Below are positions 18,909-28,197 of a stretch of DNA of 44,025 nucleotides, one piece after another. Position 1 is the stretch's first letter, and every line of letters starts with the position of its first letter. This DNA is from an uncultured Senegalimassilia sp. (GTDB lineage: Bacteria > Actinomycetota > Coriobacteriia > Coriobacteriales > Eggerthellaceae). The stretch lies in NCBI GenBank assembly GCA_934630815.1, contig CAKTWI010000019.1, positions 1 to 44,025 of the forward strand, written 5' to 3'. The notes beneath the pieces are model-generated. The model was not told where the DNA came from. It saw only the letters and a program-made list of their open reading frames with translations, and made no database searches. The position numbers were made by a program, and so were the translations under genes.

Positions 18909-21900
18909 ATGAAAAACGTTTTGCACGTGCTCGGCCGCGACCTGCTGCGCCTTTTGAAGGCGCCGGCCGCCCTGGTGGTGGTCGTGGTGCTGGTCGTGCT
19001 GCCGTCGACGTACACGTGGTTCAACGTCATCGGCTTTTGGAACCCCTACGACAATACGGGAAACATGCGCGTATGCGTGGTGAATCAGGATGCTGGATTC
19101 GAGAACGACTTGATGGGCCAGATGAACCTGGGCAACCAGATCGTGGATACGTTGCATGAAAACCACCAGCTGAAATGGGAATTCACCGATTACGACGACG
19201 CGATGCACAAGGTGGAATCGGGCGAGGTGTATGCGGCGTTCGTTATACCCGAGGATTTCACTGCCAACCTGTTCACCATCGTGACGGGCGATTTCCAGCA
19301 GCCTAACCTGCAGTATTACGTCAACGAAAAGATGAACCCCGTGTCGCCGAAGGTGACCGATGCGGGTTCCTCCACCCTTGACGAGACTATCAACAGCCAG
19401 TTCGTGTCCACGGTCAGCTCGGTGGTGGCGGACACGCTCAACGATAAGGTCGCCGAGGCTGAGCAGAACCTGGGCACTGCGCAGAACGATTCGGCCGCGC
19501 AGCTTTCGCGCGCCGTCGATTCCGTTTCCAACGCGCGTGCAACCGTGAGCGGCTTGGCTGCATCTACCGAGGAGGCCCGCCAGAAGGCGCAGTCGGCGAA
19601 AGGCCAGCTTGAGCAAGCTCGTGCCGACGCCCAGACCGTGCAGAATCAGCTGCAACAGGTGAGCGACCTTTCCCTGACGCTGCAAAACAGCCTGGGCACG
19701 TTCACGTCGGTGGCCATGCCCGGCATGTCGAACACGAACCTGATGCTGTCCCAGGTGGCCTCGCAGGCGGTCGGGGCAGTCACCGATGCTTCCAACGCCA
19801 TATCGGGTGCGCAAGGCACCGTTGATGCCGCGGTCGATCGTGCCCAAGGCGTGTTGGACATGAACACCGCCGTCATCGAGCAGTTGCAGATCGTGCACGA
19901 CCAGATGCCCGACTCCGATCCGAACAAGGAGCAACTGCGATTCGCCATCGATTCCCTGACCGCCCGCAACGCCGAGCTGCAGCGCGATTTGAACGACCTG
20001 AAGACGCTCAGCGGCGACGTGGACGCTACGGCCGCCAGCGTCGCGGCCGCTGCCAATACCATCAATGCTGCCGCGCAAAATGCAATCACCGCTTCGGGGG
20101 CATACCAGCAGCAGCTGTTCGGGAGCGCCTTGCCGCAGGTAAGCAACGGTATCTCCCAGGTTGGCATCGCCGCCGCCAGCCTTAAGGGGGCCATCTCGAA
20201 CCAAGGCTACCTGATCGACGAGACCTCGGGCGTGATCGACCAGCTGTCGGGGACGCTGCATGTGGCAAGCGACGCCATGGCACAGACCGACGTGCTGCTG
20301 TCCAGTCTTGAGGGGACCATGCGCCAGGCGCGCAACGACGTGGCCCTTCTGGGAACGTCCTCCGCGGTGTCTGAGCTGGTCGACAACGGGCGCATCGACC
20401 CGGAGAAGATCGCCGAGTTCATGCAGGCGCCTACGCAGGTGACCACCGAGAAGCTATACCCGCTCAACGCCTACGGTTCCGCCATGGCCCCGCTGTTCAT
20501 CAGCCTGAGCCTGTGGATCGGCACGCTGATGCTGTGCGTCATCTTGAAGCTGGAGGTCGATAAGGAAGGCGTGCCCGGCCTGACGGTGATGCAGGGCTAT
20601 ATCGGCCGCTGGCTGTTCTTCGCTTTGCTGGTGACCCTGCAGGCCGTGGTGTGCGTGGCGGGCTGCCTGTTCATCGGCGTGCAAGCTGTATCGGTGCCGG
20701 CGTTTTTCGCAACGGCTATCCTGCTGTCGCTTTCCTACCTGTGCATCACGTACACGCTGTCATCGTCGTTCCAGCATATTGGCATCGGCTTGTGCATCAT
20801 CATGGTGTTCGTCCAGATCCCGGGCGGCACGGGTTTGTACCCGGTTGAGATGACCGACGCCTTCTTCCGCACGGTGTACCCCATGTTCCCGTTCACCTAC
20901 GGCATCAACGCCTTGCGCGAGGCCATCGGCGGCTTCTACGGCACGCAGTGGCTGGGCTATTGCGGCGTGCTGCTGCTCATCGCGCTATCCATGGCGCTGG
21001 TGGGCCTGTTCGTGCGACCGCATCTGACCAACCTCAACCGCCTGGTGGCGAAAGAGATCGAGCAAAGCGACCTGCTCAACGTCGAGGAGGCCTTGGTGCC
21101 CGAGCGCCGTTACCGTATCGGGCAGCTTATCCGGGCGTTGTCCGACCATGACGAGTTCCACAATGCGGTGCGCCAGCAGGCCGATTCGTTCCTGAGGCAT
21201 TATCCTCGCTTGAAGCGCGGCGCGCTCATTTTGGGCATCGCCGTGCCGGTGGCGGTCTCGGTGGTGTTCGCCGTGACCACTACCGAGAAGGTGGTCATTC
21301 TGACGGCATGGCTTATCTGGCTTGTCGTCCTTATCGGCTTCTTGTTGGGATTGGAGATGGTGCGTGACAACATCCAGCGCCAGGCATCCATCGACAGCAT
21401 GAGCGACGACGAGCTGCGCGGGCATCTGGCCGATCGGGGCAAGAAGGTGGTTAAGGAATTGGTGCCTGCCGCCATGTCGACGGCGCGCGTTTCGGTGCCC
21501 GTCGACCGTTCCGCCCGCGCGGCGGGTGTGTCCGTGCCGCTGCCGCCTGTGGGCGTGGCTGCCGACGACCTGGCGGACCAGCCTGCTTCGGCGTGCGGCA
21601 TCGATGATGCCGGGCGGGGCGTTGCCCGCAAGCCGAAGGATGCTTCGGGTAAAGGCGCATCGCTGATGGACTTGGCGGCCAAGGGCAAGCCGGCGTACTT
21701 CGATGGCCCGTTTTTGACCGATGAGGAGGCGCACGGCGAAAGCGGCAAGGGCGATGAGGAGCTGCTCGAGGCGGAGGTTCCCGCTCTGGAGTTGAGCGCC
21801 GAGGACCTTGAGGCGCTTGCGCAGCGCAAAGCCGAGCGCGGCAAGCATGGCAAGAAGCACAAGAAGCATAAGAAGAAGGGCGATTCGAAGAAGGGGGGCG

Positions 21901-21911
21901 GCCATGCGTAA
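18909..21911 (+). CDS. YhgE/Pip family membrane protein with C-terminal extension
   Basis: The 1000-residue protein belongs to the YhgE/phage-infection-protein family, whose members resemble ABC-2 permeases with a large extracytoplasmic insert. Order: an N-terminal helix with LPSTYTWFNVIGFWNPYDNTGN, a long Ala/Gln/Ser-rich coiled-coil region (about residues 190-500), and five to six C-terminal membrane helices (about 525-710). An extra part follows: two more helices (about 765-815), a low-complexity linker, and a Lys/His tail (KHGKKHKKHKKKG). ATG 18909 fits the family N-terminus (MKNVLHVLGRD), with GAAGAGG upstream. It overlaps the next gene by 8 bases. Transport substrate unknown. Confidence 0.85.
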   Translation: MKNVLHVLGRDLLRLLKAPAALVVVVVLVVLPSTYTWFNVIGFWNPYDNTGNMRVCVVNQDAGFENDLMGQMNLGNQIVDTLHENHQLKWEFTDYDDAMHKVESGEVYAAFVIPEDFTANLFTIVTGDFQQPNLQYYVNEKMNPVSPKVTDAGSSTLDETINSQFVSTVSSVVADTLNDKVAEAEQNLGTAQNDSAAQLSRAVDSVSNARATVSGLAASTEEARQKAQSAKGQLEQARADAQTVQNQLQQVSDLSLTLQNSLGTFTSVAMPGMSNTNLMLSQVASQAVGAVTDASNAISGAQGTVDAAVDRAQGVLDMNTAVIEQLQIVHDQMPDSDPNKEQLRFAIDSLTARNAELQRDLNDLKTLSGDVDATAASVAAAANTINAAAQNAITASGAYQQQLFGSALPQVSNGISQVGIAAASLKGAISNQGYLIDETSGVIDQLSGTLHVASDAMAQTDVLLSSLEGTMRQARNDVALLGTSSAVSELVDNGRIDPEKIAEFMQAPTQVTTEKLYPLNAYGSAMAPLFISLSLWIGTLMLCVILKLEVDKEGVPGLTVMQGYIGRWLFFALLVTLQAVVCVAGCLFIGVQAVSVPAFFATAILLSLSYLCITYTLSSSFQHIGIGLCIIMVFVQIPGGTGLYPVEMTDAFFRTVYPMFPFTYGINALREAIGGFYGTQWLGYCGVLLLIALSMALVGLFVRPHLTNLNRLVAKEIEQSDLLNVEEALVPERRYRIGQLIRALSDHDEFHNAVRQQADSFLRHYPRLKRGALILGIAVPVAVSVVFAVTTTEKVVILTAWLIWLVVLIGFLLGLEMVRDNIQRQASIDSMSDDELRGHLADRGKKVVKELVPAAMSTARVSVPVDRSARAAGVSVPLPPVGVAADDLADQPASACGIDDAGRGVARKPKDASGKGASLMDLAAKGKPAYFDGPFLTDEEAHGESGKGDEELLEAEVPALELSAEDLEALAQRKAERGKHGKKHKKHKKKGDSKKGGGHA

Positions 21912-24093
21912 CGTGTTCAAGCTGTTCTCCTACGATATCAAGCACCTGTTCGGCAACGTGATAACTGTGGTCATCGTCTTGGGCCTGGTGTTCTTGCCGT
22001 CCATTTTCACGTGGTACAACGTCATCGCGTGCTGGAACGTGTTCGACAACACGGGCAATCTGAAGGTGGCCGTCGCCAATTCCGACGAGGGATATCAAAG
22101 CGACCTGCTGCCCACGAAGATCAACGTGGGCGACAGCGTGGAGTCGGCGTTGCGCGCCAACGACCAGCTTGACTGGGTGTTCACCGACGAGGAGGACGCC
22201 ATCGACGGTGCGCGATCGGGCAAGTACTATGCGGCGGTGGTCATCCCGCAAAGCTTCAGCTCCGACATGATGAGCTTCTACTCCGACGACGCCGAGCATG
22301 CCGAGCTTATCTACTACGAGAACGAGAAGAAGAACGCCGTGGCGCCGCGCGTGACCGATCAGGCGTCCAGCAAGGTTGCCGCCCAGGTGAACACCACGTT
22401 CGCCGAGACCATCTCCGATGTGGCCCTGGGGCTGATCGACTCGCTGGGGACGGTGGCCGACGATGCCGATGCGGCGGGGCGGGTGGCTAAGCTTTCGGGC
22501 ACCATATCCTCGTCCGCCGATCAGATGCGCACCGCTGCCGACGTGCTCGAGTCGTACGCGAACCTGGCGGGGACGGCGCAGGCGCTCGTGGGAAGCTCCA
22601 CCCAGCTTCTGGGTAACGCGCAAAACGCGGTGAAGGACGCGCAACAGCAGGCCTCGGGGGCGAAAAGCGGCGCTGAAACCATCGGCGATGCGCTGACGAC
22701 GTCGGTTTCGTCTTTGTCCGACGCCCTGGCACAAAGTTCCGACGGCTTCAACCAGGTGCCCGCGGCTATCGATAAGGTGTATGCGCAGGTGGATACCGAC
22801 AAGGCGAACGCCGCGCAAAGCCTTCGCGACCAGGCGGCCGACGTGGATTCCCAGATAGAGCGCTATCAGCAGCTCATCGAGGTGCTCGAATCCATCAAGC
22901 CGCAGCTCGACGAGCAGTACCGCCCCGCGGTGGATGCCGTGGTTTCGCAGCTGAATACGTCCATATCCTCGCTTGGGAAGCTGCGCGACAGCTTGACCTC
23001 GGCAGCGGACAAGATGGCTGCCGGCAATGACCCGGAATCCTCGTCCCGCGCCGATATCCAGGCGAAGCTCGACGAGGCGAAGGCGAACGCCGACAAGCTG
23101 AAGAACGACTACGAGAACAACCTGAAGCCGGGCCTTGAGAGCTTGGCGAGCTCGGTGGCGCAGGCGGCTCAGTCGCTTTCGGCGCGCGCTTCGCAGCTTT
23201 CCGGCGTGGGCGACGGCCTGAATGGCGCCGCGTCCTCGGTGTCGTCCGACCTTGCGGGCGCGCAGAGCTCCATCCGCGCCATGTCCGACGAGCTGCATGG
23301 GTCGGCTGACAAGATGTCGGCGTTGTCCCAACGCGTCAACGAGGCGTTGGCCAGCGGAAACGTGGAGCAGCTGAAGCAGATCATCGGATCGGACCCCGAG
23401 GCGCTCGCCAAGGCGGTGTCCGCCCCTGTGGGGGTGGAGCGCATCGCCGTGTTCCCGGTTGAGGACTTCGGCTCTGCCATGGCGCCGCTGTACACCACGC
23501 TGGCCTTGTGGGTGGGGTCGCTTCTGATCATGGTCCTGCTGAACCCGGTTCCCTCCGAACGCGCCAAGCGCGAGGCGGGGCTGGTCGAGCCCAAATCTTG
23601 GCAGCTGTTCTTCGGGCGCTACGGTGCGCCGTTCATTCTGGCATTCATGCAGTCGACGGTGGTATGTCTGGGCAACATGCTGTTCGTGGGGGTCCAGGTT
23701 GCCAACCCGCTGCTGTACCTTGTGTGCTTCTGGACGGCGGGCTTCGTGTTCAGCTTCATCATCTACACGCTGGTGTCGCTGTTCGCCAACCTCGGCAAGG
23801 CGCTTGCCGTGCTGCTGCTCATCATCTACGTGACCGGCGGCGGGGGCAGCTTCCCCTTGCAGCTGCTGCCCGGCTTCTTCCAGGCCGTCAGCCCGTTTTT
23901 GCCGGCGACGCACGTCATCAACGCCATGCGTGCGGCGAGCATGGGCGTGTACCAGAACGATTTCTGGGTGCAAATCGGCATAACGCTCGCCTTCATCGTG
24001 CCGTTCGTGATCATGGGCATCCTGCGGCCGGTGCTCTCGCGCTTCACATATTGGTTCGTGGAGCAGGTGGAGAAGTCGAAGGTGGTTGCCTAG
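21904..24093 (+). CDS. Second YhgE/Pip family membrane protein
   Basis: The 729-residue paralog of the preceding gene starts MRNVFKLFSYDIKHLFG and keeps the same N-terminal pattern (FLPSIFTWYNVIACWNVFDNTGN). It has a coiled-coil extracytoplasmic region (about residues 170-500) and a C-terminal block of about six helices containing GSAMAPLYTTLALWVG. It lacks the C-terminal extension and Lys/His tail of its partner. ATG 21904 overlaps the upstream stop, with a G-rich ribosome site. The overlap and shared architecture suggest a heteromeric membrane complex, but this is inference. Confidence 0.86.
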   Translation: MRNVFKLFSYDIKHLFGNVITVVIVLGLVFLPSIFTWYNVIACWNVFDNTGNLKVAVANSDEGYQSDLLPTKINVGDSVESALRANDQLDWVFTDEEDAIDGARSGKYYAAVVIPQSFSSDMMSFYSDDAEHAELIYYENEKKNAVAPRVTDQASSKVAAQVNTTFAETISDVALGLIDSLGTVADDADAAGRVAKLSGTISSSADQMRTAADVLESYANLAGTAQALVGSSTQLLGNAQNAVKDAQQQASGAKSGAETIGDALTTSVSSLSDALAQSSDGFNQVPAAIDKVYAQVDTDKANAAQSLRDQAADVDSQIERYQQLIEVLESIKPQLDEQYRPAVDAVVSQLNTSISSLGKLRDSLTSAADKMAAGNDPESSSRADIQAKLDEAKANADKLKNDYENNLKPGLESLASSVAQAAQSLSARASQLSGVGDGLNGAASSVSSDLAGAQSSIRAMSDELHGSADKMSALSQRVNEALASGNVEQLKQIIGSDPEALAKAVSAPVGVERIAVFPVEDFGSAMAPLYTTLALWVGSLLIMVLLNPVPSERAKREAGLVEPKSWQLFFGRYGAPFILAFMQSTVVCLGNMLFVGVQVANPLLYLVCFWTAGFVFSFIIYTLVSLFANLGKALAVLLLIIYVTGGGGSFPLQLLPGFFQAVSPFLPATHVINAMRAASMGVYQNDFWVQIGITLAFIVPFVIMGILRPVLSRFTYWFVEQVEKSKVVA

Positions 24094-24126
24094 CCGGTGG
24101 CCGATGCGCGGGTTTGGTTTCTCGGG

Positions 24127-24158
24127 GGGCGTGGTCCGGTTTCGGGCCGCGCCCTTTT
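24127..24158 (+). terminator. Rho-independent terminator after the YhgE pair
   Basis: An 11-bp stem with two G-T pairs is followed by TTTT, 34 bases after the second YhgE stop. Confidence 0.8.
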
Positions 24159-24430
24159 CGCGTATGCGCGTGCGTTCGGCCCCGTTCGGCGGTTCGCCTT
24201 GCCTTGCGGCGGGGTTCCGATCGCGGGTCAGCGGCCCGTCGCGCGCTGCATGGAGTATAATCATGAGCAGGTTCAACACGGTGCGTTACCTGCTTGAACG
24301 ACGGCAACGTAACGGTTGGGTCCGAAAGCAAGGCGCCAAGGGGCAAGCCTTGCGCATCCGGCGGTCTGCCGCCGGTTTCAAGCCTGCGCGGCGGGGTGCC
24401 GCTGGGCGCTTTTGAGGGAAGGAGCCCGTT
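24159..24430 (+). promoter_or_regulatory. uspA promoter and structured leader
   Basis: A consensus TATAAT (24256-24261) is the best -10 in the window, though the -35 is poor. The implied 165-base leader contains consecutive hairpins, including CAAGG/CCTTG (24338-24342 with 24350-24354) and a perfect CCGGCGG/CCGCCGG stem (24358-24375). A 50-codon frame from ATG 24263 would begin at or before the transcription start and has no ribosome site, so I do not call it a gene. Confidence 0.45.
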
Positions 24431-24910
24431 ATGATGTTCCGTCATGTCATGGTCCCCTACGATGGGTCCGATCACGCGAAGAACGCTCTGAACTACGCCA
24501 AGGACCTGGTTGCCGGCGATGCCGACGCCAAGCTGTCCGTGGTGCATGCCGTGCCGTCCAGCTACATGGGCGTGGACCGCATGGGAACCGATGGCGCGCT
24601 TGATGGCGTGCCCTACGGCATGCTGGATTACGAGGAGTATCAGGGCGTGGTCAAGCGCGTGCTCGACGAGGCGCAGAAGCGCGTTGCCGAGGATCTGGGC
24701 GATGCTCTGGCCGATCTGGGCGACCGTGCCCAGGTGGAGGCCGTTGCTGGCGCTTCCCCCGCAGATGCGCTGTCGCGCTACGCCGAGGAGCATGATTGCG
24801 ACCTTATCGTCATGGGCCGTCGCGGTTTGGGTGCCATCCGCGGCATGCTGGGCAGCGTCAGCTTCGGCGTGCTGCGCGCCACCGATGTGCCGGTGCTCAC
24901 GGTGAAGTAG
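24431..24910 (+). CDS. Universal stress protein (UspA family)
   Basis: A single 159-residue Usp domain in a Rossmann-like fold, cytoplasmic, that usually binds ATP. The N-terminal VMVPYDGSDHAKNAL strand-loop carries the conserved Asp. The C-terminal GRRGLGAIRGMLGSVS loop is close to the G2xG9xGS ATP motif, with one residue fewer in the spacer. GGAAGGAG precedes ATG 24431; a second ATG follows immediately at 24434. It stands alone between terminators with a strong -10, consistent with independent stress control. Confidence 0.93.
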   Translation: MMFRHVMVPYDGSDHAKNALNYAKDLVAGDADAKLSVVHAVPSSYMGVDRMGTDGALDGVPYGMLDYEEYQGVVKRVLDEAQKRVAEDLGDALADLGDRAQVEAVAGASPADALSRYAEEHDCDLIVMGRRGLGAIRGMLGSVSFGVLRATDVPVLTVK

Positions 24911-24936
24911 CTTCTGCCCGTTGTTTTGGCTGATCG

Positions 24937-24971
24937 GCCGCCCGCAACGCTTGCCGTTGCGGGCGGCTTTT
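24937..24971 (+). terminator. Rho-independent terminator after uspA
   Basis: A 13-bp perfect stem (24937-24949 with 24955-24967), CTTGC loop, then TTTT. Confidence 0.88.
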
Positions 24972-25144
24972 CGCGTTTTCGGGGCGCAAGGCAAGGCTCG
25001 AGCGCTTGCTGTCGAATCGGATTTCGCGCTCGGGCATCATGGCGATGAAGCATTGCGATAGCGTGTCAGGTGCCGAGGGCGTTGCGGAGACAGGGGCGTT
25101 GCGATTGCGTATCGGCTTACGTCGCGATCGGGCGCCGTTTGCCG

Positions 25145-25531
25145 CTAAGCCGCTTGCGCCCCGAGCGTCCAGCGCACCAGCATCTTGCCGGCAACGACGC
25201 CTAGCACGCACGCGGCCAAGCTGCCGAGCGCATAGGCGCCGCCTATGGCGTATTCGCCGCGCTCGAGCAACCCGAGCGTTTCAAGCGAGAAGGTGCTGAA
25301 CGTGGTGAAGCCGCCGCACAGGCCGGTTTTCAGGAACAGCACGGCGTTTGCAGGCAGCATGCCGGGACGGATACTGGCCGCCTCCACCACGGCGCCGATG
25401 ACCACGGCTCCCGTGAAGTTGATGACGAAGGTGATGAGCGGGAATTGCCCCTGATAGGGGAGCAGTCCAAGCAGATAGCGCGCGATGGCTCCGCAAAAAC
25501 CGCCTGCTCCGACGCATAATGCCGCGATCAT
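25145..25531 (-). CDS. crcB: Fluoride channel FluC/CrcB
   Basis: Small dual-topology fluoride exporter, 128 residues with four membrane helices. It shows GAGGFCGAIARYLLG in helix 1, NFTGAVVIG with the conserved Asn of helix 2, and GLCGGFTTFSTFSLE in helix 3 (the fluoride-pore Phe/Thr/Ser motif). The frame is open far upstream, but ATG 25531 has GGAAAGGA 7 bases upstream and gives the family N-terminus. Only one copy is present; many gram-positive genomes have two adjacent genes. I looked for a fluoride riboswitch upstream and saw no matching fold. Confidence 0.92.
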   Translation of the reverse strand: MIAALCVGAGGFCGAIARYLLGLLPYQGQFPLITFVINFTGAVVIGAVVEAASIRPGMLPANAVLFLKTGLCGGFTTFSTFSLETLGLLERGEYAIGGAYALGSLAACVLGVVAGKMLVRWTLGAQAA

Positions 25532-25600
25532 GGCACATCCTTTCCAATGCGTGTTCTTCGGGTTCGTATTGTAGTGCAACCTGTTGGCGCATGCGTTGGT

Positions 25601-25609
25601 TGCTAGACT
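25601..25609 (+). promoter_or_regulatory. Extended -10 promoter for the M18 aminopeptidase
   Basis: TGCTAGACT fits TGnTAnnnT, 25 bp before the start codon. TTGGCG (25584-25589) could be a -35, but the 14-bp spacing is short. Confidence 0.5.
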
Positions 25610-25633
25610 GGACGGGAACGAAAGGAGCTGACG

Positions 25634-27025
25634 ATGGCGGATGAGATGATGGATAAGGACCCGGCTTCGACGCAGATGGGATCGGCGGAGGCGAGCATCG
25701 CCTTGGCAGATGTGCGTGCGGCGCATGATATGGCGGCGTTCGTGCAGGAGTGCCCGAGCATGTTCCATACGGCGGCGGCCGTGCGGCGGCGTTTGGATGA
25801 GGCCGGCTTCGCCTACCTGCCCGAAAGCAAGCCGTGGGAGGTTCGGCGCGGCGGGCGCTACTATACCGTGCGCAACAACTCGAGTATCATCGCGTTCAAG
25901 GTCGGCGCGAAGCTTGACGCGTATCGCTTTCAACTTACGGCGTCGCATTCCGACTCTCCGACGTATAAGGTCAAGGCGGCCCCCGAGCTTTCCGGTTCGG
26001 CGGGTTATTTGCGCTTGAACGTGGAAGCATACGGCGGCGTGATGGACCACACCTGGTTCGACAGGCCCTTGTCCGTGGCGGGCCGCGTGCTGGTGCGTTC
26101 GGGCAGCCGTGTGGAAAGCCGCCTGATCGCGCCCGATGCTGATCTGCTCATCATCCCTCGCGTGCCCATCCACCTTGATCGCGAGGCGAATTCCCGCTTC
26201 TCCCCGAACCGCGCCGTCGATCTGTGCCCGGTCATGTCGGCAGGGGCGCTTCAACCTGGGTCCTTCGACAAGCTCATCGCCCAGGAGGCGGGCGTCTCAC
26301 CCGAGCAGGTGCTGGCGCGCGACCTGTTCCTGGTGAACCGCCAGCAGCCTTCCGTGTGGGGTTGGGGCAACGAGTTCGTAAGCGCTCCGCGTTTGGATGA
26401 CCTGGGGTGCGCCTACATCTCGCTTGCCGCGTTCCTTGCCGCAGGCAACGACGACGCCGTCTCGGTGTTCTGCTGCTTCGATAACGAGGAGGTGGGCTCG
26501 AACACCAAGCAGGGCGCCATGTCCACGTTTTTGCGCGATTCCCTCGAGCGCGTGAACGCGGGCCTGGGGTTCACGCCTGAGCAGCTGCGATGCGCGCTGG
26601 CGAAGAGCATGCTGGTCAGCTGCGACAACGCCCACGCCGTGCACCCGAACCATCCCGAGCTCTACGACGAGGGCAACCGTGTCATGCTCAACCGCGGTCT
26701 TGCGGTGAAGGAGGCGGCGAATCAGAAGTACTGCACCGACGCGTTCAGCCGTGCGGTGTTCTGCGCGATATGCCAGGATGCGGGCGTGCCCCTGCAGCGC
26801 TTCGCGAACAGAAGCGACATGCCAGGTGGGTCGACGCTTGGGAACTTGTCGAATATGCAGGTGAGCATGCATGCCGTCGATGTGGGCCTGCCTCAGCTGG
26901 CCATGCATTCCAGCTACGAGACGGCGGGCGTTGCGGATGTTGCCTTGGGAACCGCCGCGTTGGAGACGTTCTACAACGCCGACATGCGCATCGAAGATGC
27001 CGATTTCGCGGAGCTGCGCCCGTAG
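25634..27025 (+). CDS. M18 family aminopeptidase
   Basis: Cytosolic di-zinc aminopeptidase (aspartyl-aminopeptidase/ApeB family), releasing N-terminal residues from peptides. The 463-residue protein shows TASHSDSP with metal ligand H105 and D107, and FDNEEVGS with catalytic/metal E285 and E286. It also has SCDNAHAVHPNHPE and, near the end, LPQLAMHSSYE, supplying a further metal-binding His. Start ATG 25634 has AAAGGAG upstream. Substrate preference (acidic or neutral) cannot be read from the sequence. Confidence 0.92.
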   Translation: MADEMMDKDPASTQMGSAEASIALADVRAAHDMAAFVQECPSMFHTAAAVRRRLDEAGFAYLPESKPWEVRRGGRYYTVRNNSSIIAFKVGAKLDAYRFQLTASHSDSPTYKVKAAPELSGSAGYLRLNVEAYGGVMDHTWFDRPLSVAGRVLVRSGSRVESRLIAPDADLLIIPRVPIHLDREANSRFSPNRAVDLCPVMSAGALQPGSFDKLIAQEAGVSPEQVLARDLFLVNRQQPSVWGWGNEFVSAPRLDDLGCAYISLAAFLAAGNDDAVSVFCCFDNEEVGSNTKQGAMSTFLRDSLERVNAGLGFTPEQLRCALAKSMLVSCDNAHAVHPNHPELYDEGNRVMLNRGLAVKEAANQKYCTDAFSRAVFCAICQDAGVPLQRFANRSDMPGGSTLGNLSNMQVSMHAVDVGLPQLAMHSSYETAGVADVALGTAALETFYNADMRIEDADFAELRP

Positions 27026-27120
27026 GGACGTTGAATACGTGGCCGGATCGGCGGGTTGCAAGAATGCCGATTGTAAGGTGACGGTTGCGTTAATGGACAT
27101 ATTGCTGCAAGATGGGGTGT

Positions 27121-27149
27121 TGCGCACGGGCGAAACGAGCTCGTGCGCA
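27121..27149 (+). terminator. Hairpin between the aminopeptidase and degV
   Basis: An 8-bp perfect stem (27121-27128 with 27142-27149) has a 13-base loop but no T tract. It may be a weak terminator or part of the degV leader, since it ends only about 30 bases before the degV start. Confidence 0.35.
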
Positions 27150-27180
27150 GTCACGCGATTCGCAAAACGATAGGAGCATT

Positions 27181-28074
27181 TTGCAGCAGCGATCAACCGG
27201 CGCCGACGCGCCTTGTGTGCATATCATCACTGATTCGGCCTCTGACCTGGTACAAGGCGAGCTTGACGGCATAAGTGCCGTCGTGCCGCTTTCCATCGCG
27301 TTCGGCGATGAGGAGTACTTGGACGGCGTCGACCTGTCCCATCACCGGTTTTACGAGAAGCTGGTGGAGTCCGACGAGCTTCCGCGTACCAGCCAGGTGA
27401 CGCCGTTCGCGTTCTCTCAGGTTATCGAAGGCGTGCTCGGCGCGCCCGATGCCGGCGGCACCGACGAGGCGGTGGTCATCACGCTGTCCGCGAAGCTGTC
27501 GGGCACGCACGAGAGCGCGCTTGCCGCGGCGCAGGCGTGGGGAGGCCGCGTGCACGTGGTTGATTCCACGAACGTGACCATCGGACAGAAGGCCCTGGCG
27601 GCATATGCGGTACGTTTGACGAAGCAGGGCATGTCGGCGGCCCAGATCGCCTCCGAGCTCGACGATGCGAAGGGCCGCATCCGCTTGGTCGCGCTGCTCG
27701 ATACGTTGGAGTACCTGCAAAAGGGCGGCCGCATCTCCAAAACGGTGGCCTTTGCCGGCGGCGTGCTGTCCATCAAGCCCGTGGTCGCCATCCAGGACGG
27801 CGCCGTTGCGGTGCTCGGCAAGGCGCGCGGTTCGAAGAAGGGCAACAACCTGCTTATCCAGCAGGTGAAGGAAGCCGGCGGCATCGACTTCGACATGCCG
27901 TTCTTCCTGGGCTATACCGGCTTGGGCGATGACTTGGTGCGCAAGTACATCGAGGATAGCCGCGAGCTGTGGGAAGGTCATGTGGAAAGCGTCGGCTACT
28001 CCACCGTGGGCGGCACCATCGGCACGCATGTGGGGCCGGGCGCCGTGGCGCTGGCGTTTTTCGCCAAGCAGTAG
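27181..28074 (+). CDS. DegV family fatty-acid-binding protein
   Basis: DegV proteins bind fatty acids; in many gram-positives they act as FakB, presenting the fatty acid to the kinase FakA. The 297-residue protein has HIITDSASDL near the N-terminus, PRTSQVTPF, ITLSAKLSGTHESA, and GRISKTVAFAGGVLSIKPVVAI, covering the lipid-contacting segments. No fakA is nearby. The start is uncertain: TTG 27181 has AGGAG close upstream and gives a normal N-terminus, whereas ATG 27112 would overlap the upstream hairpin and add 23 unrelated residues. Followed by a very strong terminator. Confidence 0.9.
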   Translation: MQQRSTGADAPCVHIITDSASDLVQGELDGISAVVPLSIAFGDEEYLDGVDLSHHRFYEKLVESDELPRTSQVTPFAFSQVIEGVLGAPDAGGTDEAVVITLSAKLSGTHESALAAAQAWGGRVHVVDSTNVTIGQKALAAYAVRLTKQGMSAAQIASELDDAKGRIRLVALLDTLEYLQKGGRISKTVAFAGGVLSIKPVVAIQDGAVAVLGKARGSKKGNNLLIQQVKEAGGIDFDMPFFLGYTGLGDDLVRKYIEDSRELWEGHVESVGYSTVGGTIGTHVGPGAVALAFFAKQ

Positions 28075-28096
28075 CGCATCACCGGCAAGCGTTTCG

Positions 28097-28139
28097 CCCC
28101 GGTATCGTAACCTTGCGGTTACGATACCGGGGCTTTTTT
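28097..28139 (+). terminator. Strong rho-independent terminator after degV
   Basis: A perfect 16-bp stem with a TTGC loop is followed by a run of six T. Confidence 0.93.
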
Positions 28140-28197
28140 ATCCACAGCCGGGCACGGACTGTAATCGGCGATAGCCGGAACCTTTTTGCGGCCGTTT

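Noticed and set aside
24263..24415. A 50-codon basic frame upstream of uspA
   Set aside because: Its ATG lies only two bases after the -10, before the expected transcript start, and it spans leader hairpins.
25532..25633. Possible fluoride riboswitch upstream of crcB
   Set aside because: The leader lacks the conserved pseudoknot sequence pattern; only a ribosome site and the divergent aminopeptidase promoter are seen.
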